From: 2-02-FULL-66-14 sp037443705
Lineage (GTDB): Bacteria; Pseudomonadota; Gammaproteobacteria; Burkholderiales; SG8-39
Length of the DNA: 64,000 nucleotides
NCBI GenBank assembly: GCA_037443705.1
Contig: JBBINV010000007.1
Coordinates: 22,594-86,593, forward strand
Direction: 5' to 3'
Numbering within the stretch: the first letter of the stretch is position 1; every line of letters begins with the position of its first letter. Both the position numbers and the translations under genes were made by a program. The notes beneath the pieces were generated by a model, which did not search any database, was not told where the DNA came from, and saw only the letters and a list, made by a program, of their open reading frames with translations. This document shows, in pieces, positions 35,535 through 43,074 of the stretch.

Positions 35535-36593
35535 TCACGCGGCGCGCGACAGTGACTTCGAATAACGAAGCGCCATTCGCTCGAGCGGCTCGGGGCGGAT
35601 GCGTGTGGCCTGCCCGGCGCAGCCGAATGCCTCGAACCTTTCCCTGCACAGCGCGCGCGCCGCGAGCATCGCGTCCTTGAGGAACTTGCGCGGGTCGAAC
35701 TCCGACGGGTCCCTGGCCATCGCGCGGCGGATCGCGCCGGTCATCGCGAGGCGTATGTCGGTGTCGATGTTGATCTTCCGGACACCGTGGCGGATACCTT
35801 CGCGGATCGCCTCGACCGGCACGCCGTAGGTCTCCTTGATCCGGCCGCCGTGCTCGCGGATCACCGCGAGCCAGTCCTGCGGAACGGACGACGAGCCGTG
35901 CATCACGAGATGCGTCTCCGGGATCTTTTCGTGGATCGCGCGGATGCGGTCGATCGCGAGCACGTCTCCGGTCGGCTTCTTCGTGAACTTGTACGCGCCG
36001 TGCGAGGTTCCGATCGCGACCGCGAGCGCATCCACGCCCGTGCGGCGCACGAAGTCGGCCGCCTGGCCGGGATCGGTGAGCAGCTGCTCGCGCGAAAGCG
36101 CCCCTTCCGCCCCCACGCCGTCCTCCTTTCCGGCGGTGCCCGTTTCGAGCGAGCCCAGGCACCCGAGCTCGCCCTCGACCGAAACGCCGACCGCGTGCGC
36201 CATCTCGGCGACCTTGCGCGTCACCTCGACGTTGTACTCGTACATGGAGGGCGTCTTCATGTCCTCCAGCAGCGATCCGTCCATCATCACGCTGGTGAAG
36301 CCGGAGCGGATCGCGCTCTGGCACACCGCGGGGCTCGCGCCGTGGTCTTGGTGCAGCACCACCGGAATCGCGGGGTAGGACTCGACCGCCGCCTCCACCA
36401 TCTTCCGGAGAAACGCCTCGCCCGCGTACTTGCGCGCGCCCGCCGAGGCCTGCAGGATCACGGGACTCTGCGTTTCCTCTGCCGCCTGCATGATCGCCTG
36501 GATCTGCTCCAGGTTGTTGATGTTGAACGCCGGCACGCCGTAGCCGTGCTCGGCCGCGTGGTCCAGCAGCTGCCTCAGAGACATCAGTGCCAT
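35535..36593 (-). CDS. fba: class II fructose-bisphosphate aldolase
   Basis: 352 aa from the ATG at 36593 (MALMSLRQLLDHAAEHGYGVPAFNINNLEQ); the longer frame is prk shadow. Zinc-site His in VVLHQDHGASPAVC, catalytic and metal-binding residues in VSVEGELGCLGSLETG, and VRKINIDTDIRLAMTGAIRRAM identify the class IIB/CbbA type used in Calvin operons. Condenses dihydroxyacetone phosphate with glyceraldehyde 3-phosphate, and probably with erythrose 4-phosphate. It follows prk with a 14-base gap. Confidence 0.96.
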   Translation of the reverse strand: MALMSLRQLLDHAAEHGYGVPAFNINNLEQIQAIMQAAEETQSPVILQASAGARKYAGEAFLRKMVEAAVESYPAIPVVLHQDHGASPAVCQSAIRSGFTSVMMDGSLLEDMKTPSMYEYNVEVTRKVAEMAHAVGVSVEGELGCLGSLETGTAGKEDGVGAEGALSREQLLTDPGQAADFVRRTGVDALAVAIGTSHGAYKFTKKPTGDVLAIDRIRAIHEKIPETHLVMHGSSSVPQDWLAVIREHGGRIKETYGVPVEAIREGIRHGVRKINIDTDIRLAMTGAIRRAMARDPSEFDPRKFLKDAMLAARALCRERFEAFGCAGQATRIRPEPLERMALRYSKSLSRAA

Positions 36594-36607
36594 CGGTCGA
36601 TTCCCTC

Positions 36608-37492
36608 CTATCCTTTCTCGATCGCGAGCTTCCGGCGCTCCATCAGACGCCAGATCATGGGCGTGAAGATGAGCTGCATCGCGAGGTCCATCTTGCCGCC
36701 AGGGGCGACGATCGTATTCGGGCGCGACATGAACGAGTCGTGCAGCATCGTAAGCAGGTACGGAAAGTCGATGCCGCGCGGGTTGGCGAACCGGATCACG
36801 AGGAAGCTCTCGTCCGGCGTCGGAATGTGGCGCGCGATAAAGGGATTCGAAGTGTCGACGATCGGAACGCGCTGGAAGTTGATGTGGGTGCGCCCGAATT
36901 GGGGAATGATGTAGTTCACGTAGTCGGGCATGCGGCGCAGGATCGTGTCGGTCACCGCCTCGGTCGTGTAGCCGCGCGCAGCGCGGTCGCGGTGCAGCTT
37001 CTGGATCCACTCAAGGTTGATCACCGGCACCACGCCGATGAGAAGGTCGACGTGCTGCGCGACGTTCACCTTGTCGGTGACCACCGCGCCGTGCAGCCCT
37101 TCGTAAAAGAGCACGTCGGTGCCCTCCGGGAGGTCCTCCCACCCGGTGAAGGTGCCGGGCTTCTGCCCGTAGGGCGCCGCCTCGGCTTCGTCGTGCAGGT
37201 ACTTGCGCGTGCGCCCGCGCCCGGATTCGGCGTAGCTGCGGAACAGCGTTTCGAGCTCCTCGAACAGGTTGTTCTCGGGGCCGAAGTGGCTGAAGTGCTG
37301 GTTGCCGCGCGCGAGCTCCTCGGCCATGCGCGCCTTCATCTCGGCGCGGTCGTAGCGGTGGAACGCGTCGCCCTCGACGAACGCAGGTCTGACTCCCTCG
37401 CGCCGGAAGATCGCGTCGAAGGTGCGCATCACCGAGGTGGTGCCTGCGCCGGAAGAGCCGGTGATCGCGATGATCGGGTGCCTCGCGGACAT
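36608..37492 (-). CDS. prk: phosphoribulokinase
   Basis: 294 aa class I bacterial enzyme; ATG at 37492 (MSARHPIIAITGSSGAGTTSV). P-loop GSSGAGTTS, the catalytic/substrate region VEGDAFHRYDRAEMK, HFGPENNLFEELE, and VLFYEGLHGAVV are conserved. Makes ribulose 1,5-bisphosphate from Ru5P and ATP. With RuBisCO this is diagnostic for a complete Calvin cycle. Class I enzymes are usually octameric and activated by NADH, which fits an autotroph that senses reductant. Confidence 0.97.
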   Translation of the reverse strand: MSARHPIIAITGSSGAGTTSVMRTFDAIFRREGVRPAFVEGDAFHRYDRAEMKARMAEELARGNQHFSHFGPENNLFEELETLFRSYAESGRGRTRKYLHDEAEAAPYGQKPGTFTGWEDLPEGTDVLFYEGLHGAVVTDKVNVAQHVDLLIGVVPVINLEWIQKLHRDRAARGYTTEAVTDTILRRMPDYVNYIIPQFGRTHINFQRVPIVDTSNPFIARHIPTPDESFLVIRFANPRGIDFPYLLTMLHDSFMSRPNTIVAPGGKMDLAMQLIFTPMIWRLMERRKLAIEKG

Positions 37493-37508
37493 GGCGCTCG
37501 CCTCCCCG

Positions 37509-38567
37509 CTAGCCGCCGTTGGCGGCGCGGAAGAGGCCTCTCGCGCCGAACAGCGGTGCATCGTACGGCCGCTCGTTGTAATCGCGGTGATACTGCTCGA
37601 TCCGCTCGACCTCGCGCCGCGCCCCGAACACGAAGCCGGTCCTCTGGTGGAGCGAACCCGGCTCGACCTCGAGCACGGGCCCGTAGCCGGTGCTCGCACG
37701 TCCGCCCGCCTGCTCGATCACCATGCCGATCGGGTTCGCCTCGTACAGCAGCCGCAACCGGCCCCTGCGCCCTTGCTCACGCTCGTCGCGCGGATAGAGA
37801 AACACGCCGCCCCGCATGAGGATGCGGTGCGCCTCGGCCACGAGGGAAGCCACCCAGCGCATGTTGAAGTCCTTGCCGCGCACGCCGCTCTTGCCCGCGA
37901 GGCACTCGTCGACGTAGCGCTTGACCGCGGGCTCCCAGAACCGGCTGTTCGAGGTGTTGATGGCGAACTCGTTCGTGTCCTCGGGAATGCGCAGGTCGGG
38001 ATGCGTGTAGATGAACTCGCCGATCTCGCGGTCGAGCGTGAAACCGTGCACGCCGTGCCCGAAGGTGAGCACGAGCATCGTGGTCGGGCCATAGATCGCG
38101 TACCCGGCGCACACCTGCGTCGAGCCCGGCTGCAGGAAGTCGCGCTCCGAGGGCGCGGCCGCGCCTTCGGGAGCGCGCAGCACCGAGAAGATCGAACCCA
38201 CGGAGACGTTCACGTCGATGTTGGACGAGCCGTCGAGCGCGTCGAACGCCAGCAGGTACCGTCCTCGCGGGAACTCGGCCGGGATCGCGTAGGGCGTATC
38301 CAGGTCTTCGGAGGCCATGCCGGCGAGCGTGCCGCCCCACTCGCTCGTGCGCAGGAAGATCTCGTTGGCGACGGCGTCGAGCTTGCGCGGACCCTCCTCC
38401 CCCGCGCCCTCGGGATGCGCAAGCGCGCCCTTGCCCACGAGATAGGCGATCCGCTTGCACGCAAGGCGAATGTCGTTCACGAGCGCGGTGAAGCCGCCCG
38501 TGGCGTGCGGAAAGCGGCGCTGCTCGCCGATGATGAACTCGGTGAGCGTGGTCTCAAGCCGCGGCAT
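37509..38567 (-). CDS. fbp: class 1 fructose-1,6-bisphosphatase
   Basis: 352 aa, ATG at 38567 and overlapping cbbY by 14 bases. The metal site LLAFDALDGSSNIDVNVSVGSIFSVL is intact, followed by QPGSTQVCAGYAIYGPTTMLVLTFG and the C-terminal substrate motif YEANPIGMVIEQAGGRAS. Dephosphorylates FBP (and possibly sedoheptulose 1,7-bisphosphate, as in other cbbF enzymes; no separate SBPase is present). Sits between cbbY and prk, the common cbb order. Confidence 0.96.
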   Translation of the reverse strand: MPRLETTLTEFIIGEQRRFPHATGGFTALVNDIRLACKRIAYLVGKGALAHPEGAGEEGPRKLDAVANEIFLRTSEWGGTLAGMASEDLDTPYAIPAEFPRGRYLLAFDALDGSSNIDVNVSVGSIFSVLRAPEGAAAPSERDFLQPGSTQVCAGYAIYGPTTMLVLTFGHGVHGFTLDREIGEFIYTHPDLRIPEDTNEFAINTSNSRFWEPAVKRYVDECLAGKSGVRGKDFNMRWVASLVAEAHRILMRGGVFLYPRDEREQGRRGRLRLLYEANPIGMVIEQAGGRASTGYGPVLEVEPGSLHQRTGFVFGARREVERIEQYHRDYNERPYDAPLFGARGLFRAANGG

Positions 38568-39270
38568 GCGCCTCTCCGAGCAGCCGCTCCAGGCGCGGGA
38601 CGTCGATCTCCTCGAGCGAATCGAGCACGAGCTCCGCGCCGGAGAAGTCCTGGCCCGCATTCCAGCGCGTCGGCGTCACCACGGTCGCGAGGCCCGCCGC
38701 GCGCGCCGCCCTGAGGCCGTTGACCGAGTCCTCGAACGCGATGCAGCTCGAGGCCGGCAGGTGCAGGCTCGCGAGCACCAGCTGGTAGATCTCGGGCGAA
38801 GGCTTCTTCTCGCGCACCTGGTCGCCGCAGGCGATCGCGCTGAACACCACGTGCGGCGCCTGCGAGAGATTCGCGCGCAGCAGCGCCTCGATGTTGGCCG
38901 AGGTCGTGGTCGAGGCGATCGCGAGCTTGAGGCCCGACCGGGTCGCCTCCGCGAGCAGCTTCGCCACGCCGGGCCGCAGGGGGCGCTTGCCCTGCTCGAG
39001 GAGTTCGGTGTAGATGCGCGTCTTCGCACGGTGGATCGCCGGCACGAGCTCGAGCAGCCGCGCGCGCTCGGCGCCCGGCAGCCCCAGGCTCTCGACGTAG
39101 CGCGCAATGCGCTCCTTGCCGCCCGAGATCTTCAGGAGCTCTGCGTAGCGCTGCGGACTCCAGTCCCACCACAGCTCGAATTCGATGAACGCCGCGTTGA
39201 ACGCCTGGCGGTGGGTTTCCTCGGTGTCGGCGAGCGTGCCGTCCAGATCGAAGATCAGCGCTTCAAGCAT
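38554..39270 (-). CDS. cbbY: HAD hydrolase, CbbY family
   Basis: 238 aa. Motif I IFDLDGTLADTEETHRQAFN, motif II ASTTTSAN, Lys motif KPSPEIYQLVL and motif IV AFEDSVNGLRAA give an active HAD-IA phosphatase. CbbY in other autotrophs removes xylulose 1,5-bisphosphate, a misfire inhibitor of RuBisCO, so a repair function is expected. Overlaps cbbS by 8 bases. Confidence 0.9.
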   Translation of the reverse strand: MLEALIFDLDGTLADTEETHRQAFNAAFIEFELWWDWSPQRYAELLKISGGKERIARYVESLGLPGAERARLLELVPAIHRAKTRIYTELLEQGKRPLRPGVAKLLAEATRSGLKLAIASTTTSANIEALLRANLSQAPHVVFSAIACGDQVREKKPSPEIYQLVLASLHLPASSCIAFEDSVNGLRAARAAGLATVVTPTRWNAGQDFSGAELVLDSLEEIDVPRLERLLGEAHAAA

Positions 39271-39571
39271 GGTGCACGACGAAGGCGGTTCCGAGGGTCT
39301 GGCGCGCGTTGTCGTAGCCGATCACGCGCACGTGATGCCCGGGATTGGCCCTGCGGCAGGCCTCGGCCTCGGCGAGGATGCGCTCGACGCTCTTCTCGCC
39401 GAACATCGGCAGCTTCCACATCGTCCAGTACGAGCCTGCGATGCGCTGCGGCTCGACGTGCTCGATCGCCGCGTTCCAGCCGCGCGCGACGATGTGCTCG
39501 ACCTGCTTGCGCACCTGCGCCACGCTCATCGGCGGAAGATAGGAGAAGGTTCCCAGCTTGATCGCGCTCAT
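39263..39571 (-). CDS. cbbS: RuBisCO small subunit, form IA
   Basis: 102 aa. Starts IKLGTFSYLPPMSVAQVRKQVEHIVARGWNAAIEH, then YWTMWKLPMFGEKSVERILAEAEAC, and ends QTLGTAFVVHHA. The end just after AFVV and lack of a C-terminal hairpin extension place it with form IA/IB rather than IC/ID small subunits. The N-terminus is slightly shorter than in most form IA proteins. Caps the L8 core at the two ends. 13 bases downstream of cbbL. Confidence 0.95.
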   Translation of the reverse strand: MSAIKLGTFSYLPPMSVAQVRKQVEHIVARGWNAAIEHVEPQRIAGSYWTMWKLPMFGEKSVERILAEAEACRRANPGHHVRVIGYDNARQTLGTAFVVHHA

Positions 39572-39584
39572 CTTGCGGTCCCTT

Positions 39585-41021
39585 TCATGCGGCCTTCGCC
39601 GCGTCCAGCTTGTCCACGACGTCGAACTCGAACTTGATCTCCTTCCACGTCTCCATGGCAGCCTTGAGCTCGGGCGAATGGCGCGCCGCCGCCGTCAGGA
39701 TGTCCTTGCCTTCGCGCTCCAGGCTGCGGCCTTCGTTCCTCGCCTGCACGCACGCTTCGAGCGCCACGCGGTTGGCAGTCGCGCCGGCCGCGTTGCCCTG
39801 CGGGTGGCCGAGCGTGCCGCCGCCGAACTGGAACACCGCGTCGTCGCCGAAGATCGAAAGGAGCGCCGGCATGTGCCAGACGTGGATCCCGCCCGAGGCG
39901 ACCGCGAACGCGCCGGGCATCACGCCCCAGTCCTGGTCGAAGAAGATGCCGCGCGAGCGGTCCTCCTTCACATACTTCTCGCGCAACAGGTCGATCCATC
40001 CCAGCGTCGCCTGGCGATCGCCCTCGAGCTTGCCCACGACGGTGCCGGTATGCAGGTGATCGCCGCCCGAGAGCCGCAGCGCCTTGGCAAGCACGCGGAA
40101 GTGAATGCCGTGATGGGGATTGCGGTCGATCACCGCGTGCATCGCGCGGTGAATGTGCAGCAACACGCCGTTCTCGCGGCACCAGTTGGCGAGCCCCGTA
40201 TTGGCGCAGAAGCCCCCGGTGAGGTAATCGTGCATGATGATCGGAGCGCCCAGGCGCTTCGCGTGCTCGGCGCGCCGGTACATCTCCTCGGGCGTCGGCG
40301 CGGTGACGTTGAGATAGTGGCCTTTCCTCTCGCCGGTCTCGGCCTCGGCCTTCTTCACGGCCTCCATCACGTAGCCGAAGCGGTCGCGCCAGCGCATGAA
40401 GGGCTGCGAGTTGACGTTCTCGTCGTCCTTGGTGAAATCGAGCCCGCCGCGCAGGCACTCGTAGACCGCGCGGCCGTAGTTCTTGGCCGAGAGGCCGAGC
40501 TTGGGCTTGATGGTGCAGCCGAGCAGCGGCCGGCCGTACTTGTCCATCTTGTCGCGCTCGACCTGGATCCCGTGCGGCGGCCCTCCGCAGGTCATCACGT
40601 AGGCGATCGGAAAGCGCACGTCCTCGAGCCGGAGCGCGCGGATCGCCTTGAAGCCGAACACGTTGCCCACCAGCGAGGTGAAGACGTTCACCACCGACCC
40701 TTCCTCGAACAGGTCGATCGGGTAGGCGACAAACGCGTAGAAGCAGCTTGCGTCGCCGGGCACGTCCTCGATGCGGTAGGCGCGCCCCTTGTAATGCTCG
40801 AGGTCGGTAAGCAGATCGGTCCAAACCGTGGTCCAGGTGCCGGTCGACGACTCCGCGGCGACGGCGGCCGCCGCCTCCTCGCGATCGACCCCCGGCTGCG
40901 GGGTGATCTTGAAGCAGGCGAGCAGATCGGTGTCGCGCACGCGGTAGTCCGGCTCCCAGTAGGTCTGGCGATAGGCCTTGACCCCGGCGCTGTACGAAGA
41001 AGCGGGTTTGCGCTGGCTCAT
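39585..41021 (-). CDS. cbbL: RuBisCO large subunit, form IA
   Basis: 478 aa; ATG at 41021 with AGGAGG seven bases upstream. The catalytic set is complete: GCTIKPKLGLSAKNYGRA (Lys175-type), GGLDFTKDDENVNSQPF (carbamylated Lys, Asp, Glu), HIHRAMHAVIDRNPHHG, loop-6 Lys in HTGTVVGKLEGDRQ, and GGIHVWHMPALLSIFGDD with FGGGTLGHPQGN. Closest in pattern to the proteobacterial form IA (green-type) enzymes. First gene of the cbb operon. No cbbQ/cbbO activase pair follows. Confidence 0.98.
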   Translation of the reverse strand: MSQRKPASSYSAGVKAYRQTYWEPDYRVRDTDLLACFKITPQPGVDREEAAAAVAAESSTGTWTTVWTDLLTDLEHYKGRAYRIEDVPGDASCFYAFVAYPIDLFEEGSVVNVFTSLVGNVFGFKAIRALRLEDVRFPIAYVMTCGGPPHGIQVERDKMDKYGRPLLGCTIKPKLGLSAKNYGRAVYECLRGGLDFTKDDENVNSQPFMRWRDRFGYVMEAVKKAEAETGERKGHYLNVTAPTPEEMYRRAEHAKRLGAPIIMHDYLTGGFCANTGLANWCRENGVLLHIHRAMHAVIDRNPHHGIHFRVLAKALRLSGGDHLHTGTVVGKLEGDRQATLGWIDLLREKYVKEDRSRGIFFDQDWGVMPGAFAVASGGIHVWHMPALLSIFGDDAVFQFGGGTLGHPQGNAAGATANRVALEACVQARNEGRSLEREGKDILTAAARHSPELKAAMETWKEIKFEFDVVDKLDAAKAA

Positions 41022-41109
41022 GCGTCCTCCTGACGGAGCGATTTGTACGCCGCGCGCTTTATAAGCACAATTCACAGTTTCTTATCGCTGCTATAAGATT
41101 CACTTGACA
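41022..41109. promoter_or_regulatory. cbbL-cbbR divergent control region with LysR-type boxes
   Basis: An 88-base gap between divergent start codons, unusually AT-rich from 41058 to 41100. TTAT-N7-ATAA at 41082-41096 is a T-N11-A type dyad as used by LysR regulators; a second AT-rich partial dyad GCTT-TAT-AAGC lies at 41056-41066. CbbR would bind here to activate cbbL and repress itself. A TATAA-like -10 for each direction can be drawn within these boxes, but assignment is uncertain. Confidence 0.65.
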
Positions 41110-42030
41110 ATGTCTCTCAGGCACGCGAGCTTGCGCAGGCTGCGGGTGTTCGAGGCGGTGGCCCGGCATCGTTCGTTCTCGCGCGCCGCGGCCGAGCTCC
41201 ACCTCACGCAGCCCGCGGTTTCGATGCAGGTACAGCAGCTCGAAAGCGAGATCGGGCTGCCGCTCGTCGAGCAGATGGGACGGCGGCTGGACGTGACGCC
41301 CGCCGGACGCGAGGTCGTCGATTGCGCGCGCGACATCATCGAGCGCCTGCGCGCGGCCGGGGAGGCGCTCGCGGCGCTCAAGGGCGCGGGCGGGGGCGAG
41401 CTCGCGATCTCGGCGGTGAGCACCGCGAAGTATCACGTGCCGCAGCTGCTCGCCGAGTTCCGCCGCCGGCATCCGGGCGTCAAGGTGCGCCTGTCGGTGA
41501 GCAACCGCGAGGCCGTCGTCCGCGACCTCGCCGAGAACACGGTCGATCTCGTCATCATGGGCACGCCGCCGCGGGGCCTCGACACCGTGGCAGTCGCGTT
41601 CGCGCGGCATCCGATCGCGATCATCGCCGCGCCGGACCACCCGCTTGCGAGGAAGCGCCGCATCGCGCTCGAGCGCCTGGATGGCGAGACCTTCCTCATC
41701 CGCGAGCCCGGCTCGGGCACGCGCGCCGCGATGGAGCGCGTATTCGCCGAGCGCGGATTCGTCCCGCGCGAGACGATCGAGATGAGCTCGAACGAGACCA
41801 TCAAGCAGGCGGTGATGGCCGGCATGGGGGTGAGCTTTCTGTCGCTTCACACCGTGGGCCTGGAGCTCGCCGCGAAACGCCTGGCGGTGCTCGATGTGAC
41901 CGGCACGCCCGTCATGCGCCACTGGCATGTCATCCACCGCGAGAGGAAGCGCCTCTCGCCGGTCGCGCAGTCCTTCAAGAGCTTTCTCATCGAGCGCGGC
42001 GCGCGCGTGATCGAGCAGGCGCTGCGCTAA
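41110..42030 (+). CDS. cbbR: LysR family regulator CbbR
   Basis: 306 aa; ATG at 41110 (a TTG two codons earlier is less likely). Winged-helix N-terminus LRRLRVFEAVARHRSFSRAAAELHLTQPAVSMQVQQLESEIGLPLVEQMGRR, followed by the two-lobed LysR effector domain (ISAVSTAKYHVPQLLAEFRRRHPGVKVRL...). Divergent position to cbbL gives the identity: activator of Calvin operons, tuned by RuBP, ATP or NADPH in other species. Confidence 0.94.
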   Translation: MSLRHASLRRLRVFEAVARHRSFSRAAAELHLTQPAVSMQVQQLESEIGLPLVEQMGRRLDVTPAGREVVDCARDIIERLRAAGEALAALKGAGGGELAISAVSTAKYHVPQLLAEFRRRHPGVKVRLSVSNREAVVRDLAENTVDLVIMGTPPRGLDTVAVAFARHPIAIIAAPDHPLARKRRIALERLDGETFLIREPGSGTRAAMERVFAERGFVPRETIEMSSNETIKQAVMAGMGVSFLSLHTVGLELAAKRLAVLDVTGTPVMRHWHVIHRERKRLSPVAQSFKSFLIERGARVIEQALR

Positions 42031-42048
42031 CCCCCCTACAATCGGGGC

Positions 42049-42945
42049 ATGGACATGCCCTTCATGACGCCGCCGTGCTTCGAGAGCGGCGTCGCGCCCG
42101 CCGGCGGCACGCAAGCCGGGCATTGGTTCGTGTTTCAGGGCGATCGGCTGCTGGTCGAGCTCGGGCCGCCGAGCCCGAGGCCGTCGGACGACCTCAGGGT
42201 CCCCGAACGGCCCAGCTGGGCGAGATTGGCGTTGCAAAAAAACAACAACCTATTGGGCTCGATTGAGCCCCGGCCCCTATATCTAGGGCGCTTGAACGGA
42301 GTCGCGTGCTGGGCAGCCGAGATGCCCGCCGGGGTGCCTGCGCCCGAGGGCGCGAGCTGGACGAGCCTTCGTACGCTCTTCTCGGTGCTGGAGGACGCGC
42401 ATTTCGCGCTCGCCGGCCGGGCACTCCAGCTCCTGGAATGGGACCGCACGCACCGCTACTGCGGCCGCTGCGGCGCGCCGACCGAAGCGAAGCCGGATGA
42501 GCGGGCGCGCGTCTGCCCCGCCTGCAAGCTACCGGCGTATCCACGCATCGCCCCGGCGGTGATGGCACTCGTGCGCCGCGGAAGCCGGATTCTGCTGGGC
42601 CGCAGCCCGCACTTCCCTCCCGGAATGTGGAGCGCACTCGCCGGATTCGTAGAGCCCGGCGAGACGCTGGAGCAGTGCCTCGAACGCGAAGTCGCCGAAG
42701 AGGTCGGGGTCGCGGTCGCCGGGGCGCGCTACTTCGCCAGTCAGCCGTGGCCGTTCCCGCACTCGCTCATGATCGCGTTCGTGTGCGACTGGGCGGGCGG
42801 CGAGATCCGGCCGCAGGCGGGAGAAATCGAGGCTGCGGACTGGTTCGACGTATTGCAATTGCCGAGGCTTCCTAGCAAAATCTCGATCGCGCGCCGGCTG
42901 ATCGACGCGGTTGCCGGTGAGATGCGCGCAGTTATGCGACCCTGA
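42049..42945 (+). CDS. nudC: NAD(+) diphosphatase (NudC)
   Basis: 298 aa Nudix hydrolase. Zinc ribbon HRYCGRCGAPTEAKPDERARVCPACK, YPRIAPAVM before the Nudix fold, then the Nudix box GFVEPGETLEQCLEREVAEEVGV and the NudC SQPWPFPHSLM motif. Cleaves NAD(H) and removes NAD caps from RNA. TACAAT (42037-42042) lies six bases before the ATG, with no Shine-Dalgarno. Codons 61-84 or so (42229-42300) are AT-rich with CTA, TTG and AAA, unlike the rest of the gene; see findings. Confidence 0.93.
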   Translation: MDMPFMTPPCFESGVAPAGGTQAGHWFVFQGDRLLVELGPPSPRPSDDLRVPERPSWARLALQKNNNLLGSIEPRPLYLGRLNGVACWAAEMPAGVPAPEGASWTSLRTLFSVLEDAHFALAGRALQLLEWDRTHRYCGRCGAPTEAKPDERARVCPACKLPAYPRIAPAVMALVRRGSRILLGRSPHFPPGMWSALAGFVEPGETLEQCLEREVAEEVGVAVAGARYFASQPWPFPHSLMIAFVCDWAGGEIRPQAGEIEAADWFDVLQLPRLPSKISIARRLIDAVAGEMRAVMRP

Positions 42946-42995
42946 GTCGCGTGAAACGGGGGCTTCGAACGAATTGAACGGGCCGGACGGACACT

Positions 42996-43058
42996 CTTCG
43001 CAAGGCGAAGCTGAAGGCGCAGCCTGGAAATCGTGCTGGGTTGCGCCTTCTCGTTTTT
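42996..43058 (+). terminator. tandem hairpins in the speDE leader, second one terminator-like
   Basis: Hairpin 1: CTTCGC (42996-43001), 3-base loop, GCGAAG (43005-43010). Hairpin 2: GGCGCAGCC (43016-43024) pairs with GGTTGCGCC (43039-43047), one G-U pair, followed by TTCTCGTTTTT (43048-43058). The T-rich run makes it a rho-independent terminator for nudC or an attenuator for speDE. The fusion gene's Shine-Dalgarno GGGGGAGG begins right after it. Confidence 0.55.
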
Positions 43059-43074
43059 CGGGGGAGGCAACAAG

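Noticed and set aside
42255..42288. Terminator-like hairpins inside nudC
   Set aside because: No T-tract follows and the reading frame continues into conserved NudC sequence; kept only as a compositional oddity.
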